From assembly GCA_030668025.1 (NCBI GenBank), contig DAOUUT010000071.1:1-13978 (forward strand): a DNA stretch of 13,978 nt, written 5' to 3'. The notes beneath the pieces were generated by a model. The model was not told the DNA's origin. It worked only from the letters and a program-made list of their open reading frames with translations, and did no database searches. Below, one piece after another: positions 12,437 to 13,978 of the stretch. The stretch comes from Promethearchaeota archaeon. GTDB lineage: Archaea; Asgardarchaeota; Lokiarchaeia; Sigynarchaeales; SOKP01. A program made the position numbers and the translations under genes. Numbering within the stretch: the first letter of the stretch is position 1; the number at the start of each line of letters is the position of its first letter.

Positions 12437-13156
12437 ATGACTGCTTTAGAAATAGAAAACATAGAAATTCCGATAGAATCTGATAATATAGAGCTCAAAG
12501 GTTCAATTTATTACTCCTTGAATACACCTCCAAAAGCCCCTTTTATAATAAACCTTGCGGGATTATTAGATCATCGAGAAAGTTATTTTGTAAAGTTGTT
12601 TACAGAAAAGTTTGCGAGTGCTGGATTTTACGTCTTATCGTATGATTACCGCGCACATGGAGAGACTAAAAAGCAAACGGGTTCAAGATGGGATAAAATG
12701 GTTGTTAAAATATTTTCAGATATTAAAGAAGTAATTAGTTGGGTTGTAAATGAGCAATCAGAAAGATTATTAGAAGATAAAATTGGTTTGTTTGGCAGAA
12801 GTTTGGGAGGAGCAATAATTTTAACTCACGGGTTTCTTGACATGAGGGTAAAAAAGATAATAGCACTATGTACCCGTTATGATTACAAAACAACAAGAAT
12901 AAAATTCCCCGATGATATTATAAAATTGATAAGCCCTAAATATTATTTGAATAAAAATCTAAAAAATGATGAGAGAATCTTGGTTGCTCATTGTAAAGAT
13001 GATCAAAGAATTCCATTTAAAAATTTAGACCAAATAAAAAACCATCTTGGACTAAAGAAGGAAAATGTAGTACAATTCGAAACAGGAGGTCATTCTTTCA
13101 AGGGGTATAGAGAAGAAATTTTTGAAATTTCACTTAAATTTTTAAAAAAAATATAA
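12437..13156 (+). CDS. Alpha/beta hydrolase, esterase/lipase-like
   Basis: Predicted serine hydrolase of 239 residues, cytoplasmic. The catalytic triad is visible: Ser122 in the nucleophile elbow GLFGRSLGGA, Asp188 or Asp189 in VAHCKDDQRIPF, and His219 in GGHSFKGY. The early part has the usual strand and turn INLAGLLDHRESY, followed by FYVLSYDYRAHGETK, in which DYRAHG resembles the D.RGHG motif of the family. No signal peptide or lid insertion is seen. The substrate cannot be predicted; esterase, thioesterase or acyl-peptide activity are all possible. The gene begins 11 bp after the Fe-S scaffold gene with no clear ribosome binding site, so it probably depends on the upstream transcript. Confidence 0.88.
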   Translation: MTALEIENIEIPIESDNIELKGSIYYSLNTPPKAPFIINLAGLLDHRESYFVKLFTEKFASAGFYVLSYDYRAHGETKKQTGSRWDKMVVKIFSDIKEVISWVVNEQSERLLEDKIGLFGRSLGGAIILTHGFLDMRVKKIIALCTRYDYKTTRIKFPDDIIKLISPKYYLNKNLKNDERILVAHCKDDQRIPFKNLDQIKNHLGLKKENVVQFETGGHSFKGYREEIFEISLKFLKKI

Positions 13157-13169
13157 GAAAGAATTCATT

Positions 13170-13178
13170 AATTATAAT
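13170..13178 (+). promoter_or_regulatory. Possible TATA-like promoter and ribosome binding site of prs
   Basis: AATTATAAT is centred about 36 bp before the ATG at 13210. A transcript starting ~25 bp downstream would have a ~10-nt leader containing GTGGTAAT, a weak match to GGTGAT, just before the ATG. Confidence 0.3.
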
Positions 13179-13209
13179 GTTAAATTCCAAATAGAGAAAG
13201 TGGTAATTT

Positions 13210-13978
13210 ATGGAAAAAATTCTAATTGTAGGTCCAGCTTCTCAAATGCTGGGAGTAAAGATTGCTAAAGAGTTAAGGGTTGAATCGATAAATACCGAAT
13301 TTAAAACGTTTCCTGATGGAGAGAATTATTTGAGGATTAACATCGAAGATGAATCTATAATAGAAGGAAAAGCAGTCATCATCGTTCAATCAACAGGACC
13401 AAATTTTTGCGGTAACCAAAATTCAAGACTATTTGAACTAATAATGATGGTAGATTCCGTCAAACGAATGGGGGCAGGCAAAATATCCATAGTAGTACCT
13501 TATCTTGCTTATGCTAGGCAAGATAAAGTATTTAGGCCCGGAGAATGTCCTTTTGCTCATGTAGTTTTACGTATGATTAATTCTTTAGGTATAGATGAAT
13601 TTTATACTGTTGATGTTCATGCTCCTGAAATTTTAGATAATTTATCGTGTAAAGCAATTAATATTGATTCAATGAAGATATTAGCAGATTACATTAAGTC
13701 GTTAAGTGAAAAAGACATTGTTGTTGTTTCACCCGACAAGGGTGCAGTTGAAAGATCTAAAGCGTTTGCAAAACATTTTGGAGAAGATGTACCTGTTGAT
13801 TATTTTGATAAAACTCGCAATGTAAAAACCGGAGAAATAACTATGACGGGCAATTTAAGTTTGAAAAATAAAGATGTAGTCATTGCAGATGATATTATTG
13901 CAACAGGGGGGACGATGGCAACAGCAATTAGATTATCTAAAGATAGTGGAGCTAAAAAAGTATTTGTTGTGGCAACGC
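13210..13978 (+). CDS. prs: Ribose-phosphate pyrophosphokinase (PRPP synthetase), 3' end outside window
   Basis: Makes 5-phosphoribosyl pyrophosphate from ribose 5-phosphate and ATP, the entry point to nucleotide, histidine and cofactor synthesis. The 256 visible residues begin with MEKILIVGPASQMLG and include FPDGENYLRI (conserved FPDGE), VVPYLAYARQDKVFRPGE (catalytic and ATP-binding region), TVDVHAPEIL (metal-binding His), VVSPDKGAVERS (pyrophosphate loop), DKTRNVKTGEI, and the PRPP-binding loop VVIADDIIATGGTMATA. The overall form matches the short archaeal class III-like enzyme of ~285 residues, so about 30 residues are missing beyond the window edge. The frame stays open to the last base. 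It lies 53 bp after the hydrolase gene and may be a separate transcript. Confidence 0.96.
   Translation, partial: MEKILIVGPASQMLGVKIAKELRVESINTEFKTFPDGENYLRINIEDESIIEGKAVIIVQSTGPNFCGNQNSRLFELIMMVDSVKRMGAGKISIVVPYLAYARQDKVFRPGECPFAHVVLRMINSLGIDEFYTVDVHAPEILDNLSCKAINIDSMKILADYIKSLSEKDIVVVSPDKGAVERSKAFAKHFGEDVPVDYFDKTRNVKTGEITMTGNLSLKNKDVVIADDIIATGGTMATAIRLSKDSGAKKVFVVAT

Noticed and set aside
11755..12498. Minus-strand open frames of 73 and 71 codons
   Set aside because: They lie opposite the 96-residue gene and opposite the Fe-S scaffold/hydrolase junction; the real genes are supported by motifs or tight spacing.
1..13978. Defence island, mobile element or CRISPR
   Set aside because: No transposase, integrase, toxin-antitoxin pair, cas gene, spaced repeats or terminal repeats are visible; composition looks even across the window.

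Overview
The window comes from an AT-rich archaeal genome and most resembles an Asgard (Promethearchaeota), probably Lokiarchaeia-like, chromosome. The evidence is an archaeal-type threonyl-tRNA synthetase, a Ras/Arf-like small GTPase, an archaeal winged-helix regulator fused to membrane helices, a protein that reads like a BRO1 (Alix/Bro1) domain, archaeal TATA-type promoters, and GGTGAT-type ribosome binding sites. The lineage is an inference from gene content; no rRNA or other taxonomic marker is present. I see no mobile element, CRISPR array, tRNA or rRNA.

Layout. Positions 2-1691 (+) hold the 3' part of thrS followed by a HAD phosphatase. The HAD gene has no ATG/GTG/TTG before its catalytic motif and appears to start at AUU. 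Positions 1724-5186 are on the minus strand: a small GTPase and two tandem paralogous multi-pass acyltransferases of the HGSNAT/DUF1624 type. Positions 5309-6632 (+) encode a four-helix membrane protein and a membrane-anchored ArsR-like winged-helix protein, which again appears to start at AUU. Positions 6625-7944 (-) encode a COG1821/MfnD-like ATP-grasp ligase whose 3' end overlaps the regulator gene by 8 bp. Divergent from it, 8047-9285 (+) encodes the BRO1-like helical protein. A small four-helix membrane protein (9343-9816, -) and a large roughly ten-helix membrane protein (9933-11636, +) follow, also divergent. The right end (11693-13978, +) is a compact run: a 96-residue helical protein, an IscU/NifU-type Fe-S scaffold one base later, an alpha/beta hydrolase, and the 5' part of a PRPP synthetase.

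How the genes fit together. Housekeeping genes (ThrRS, IscU-like scaffold, PRPP synthetase) are mixed with lineage-specific genes. Two products touch systems of eukaryogenesis interest: a small GTPase combining an Arf-like G3 box with a Ras/Rab-like G5 box, and the BRO1-like protein, which in eukaryotes would be an ESCRT-III partner. The ATP-grasp gene points to methanofuran-type cofactor chemistry, consistent with a tetrahydromethanopterin Wood-Ljungdahl pathway, although no other gene of that pathway is in view. Several genes with their own promoter have a TATA-like box about 23-30 bp before the start codon, which implies leaderless mRNAs. Operon-internal genes and a few others carry GGTGAT-like Shine-Dalgarno sequences. 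The two apparent AUU starts both follow such sites.
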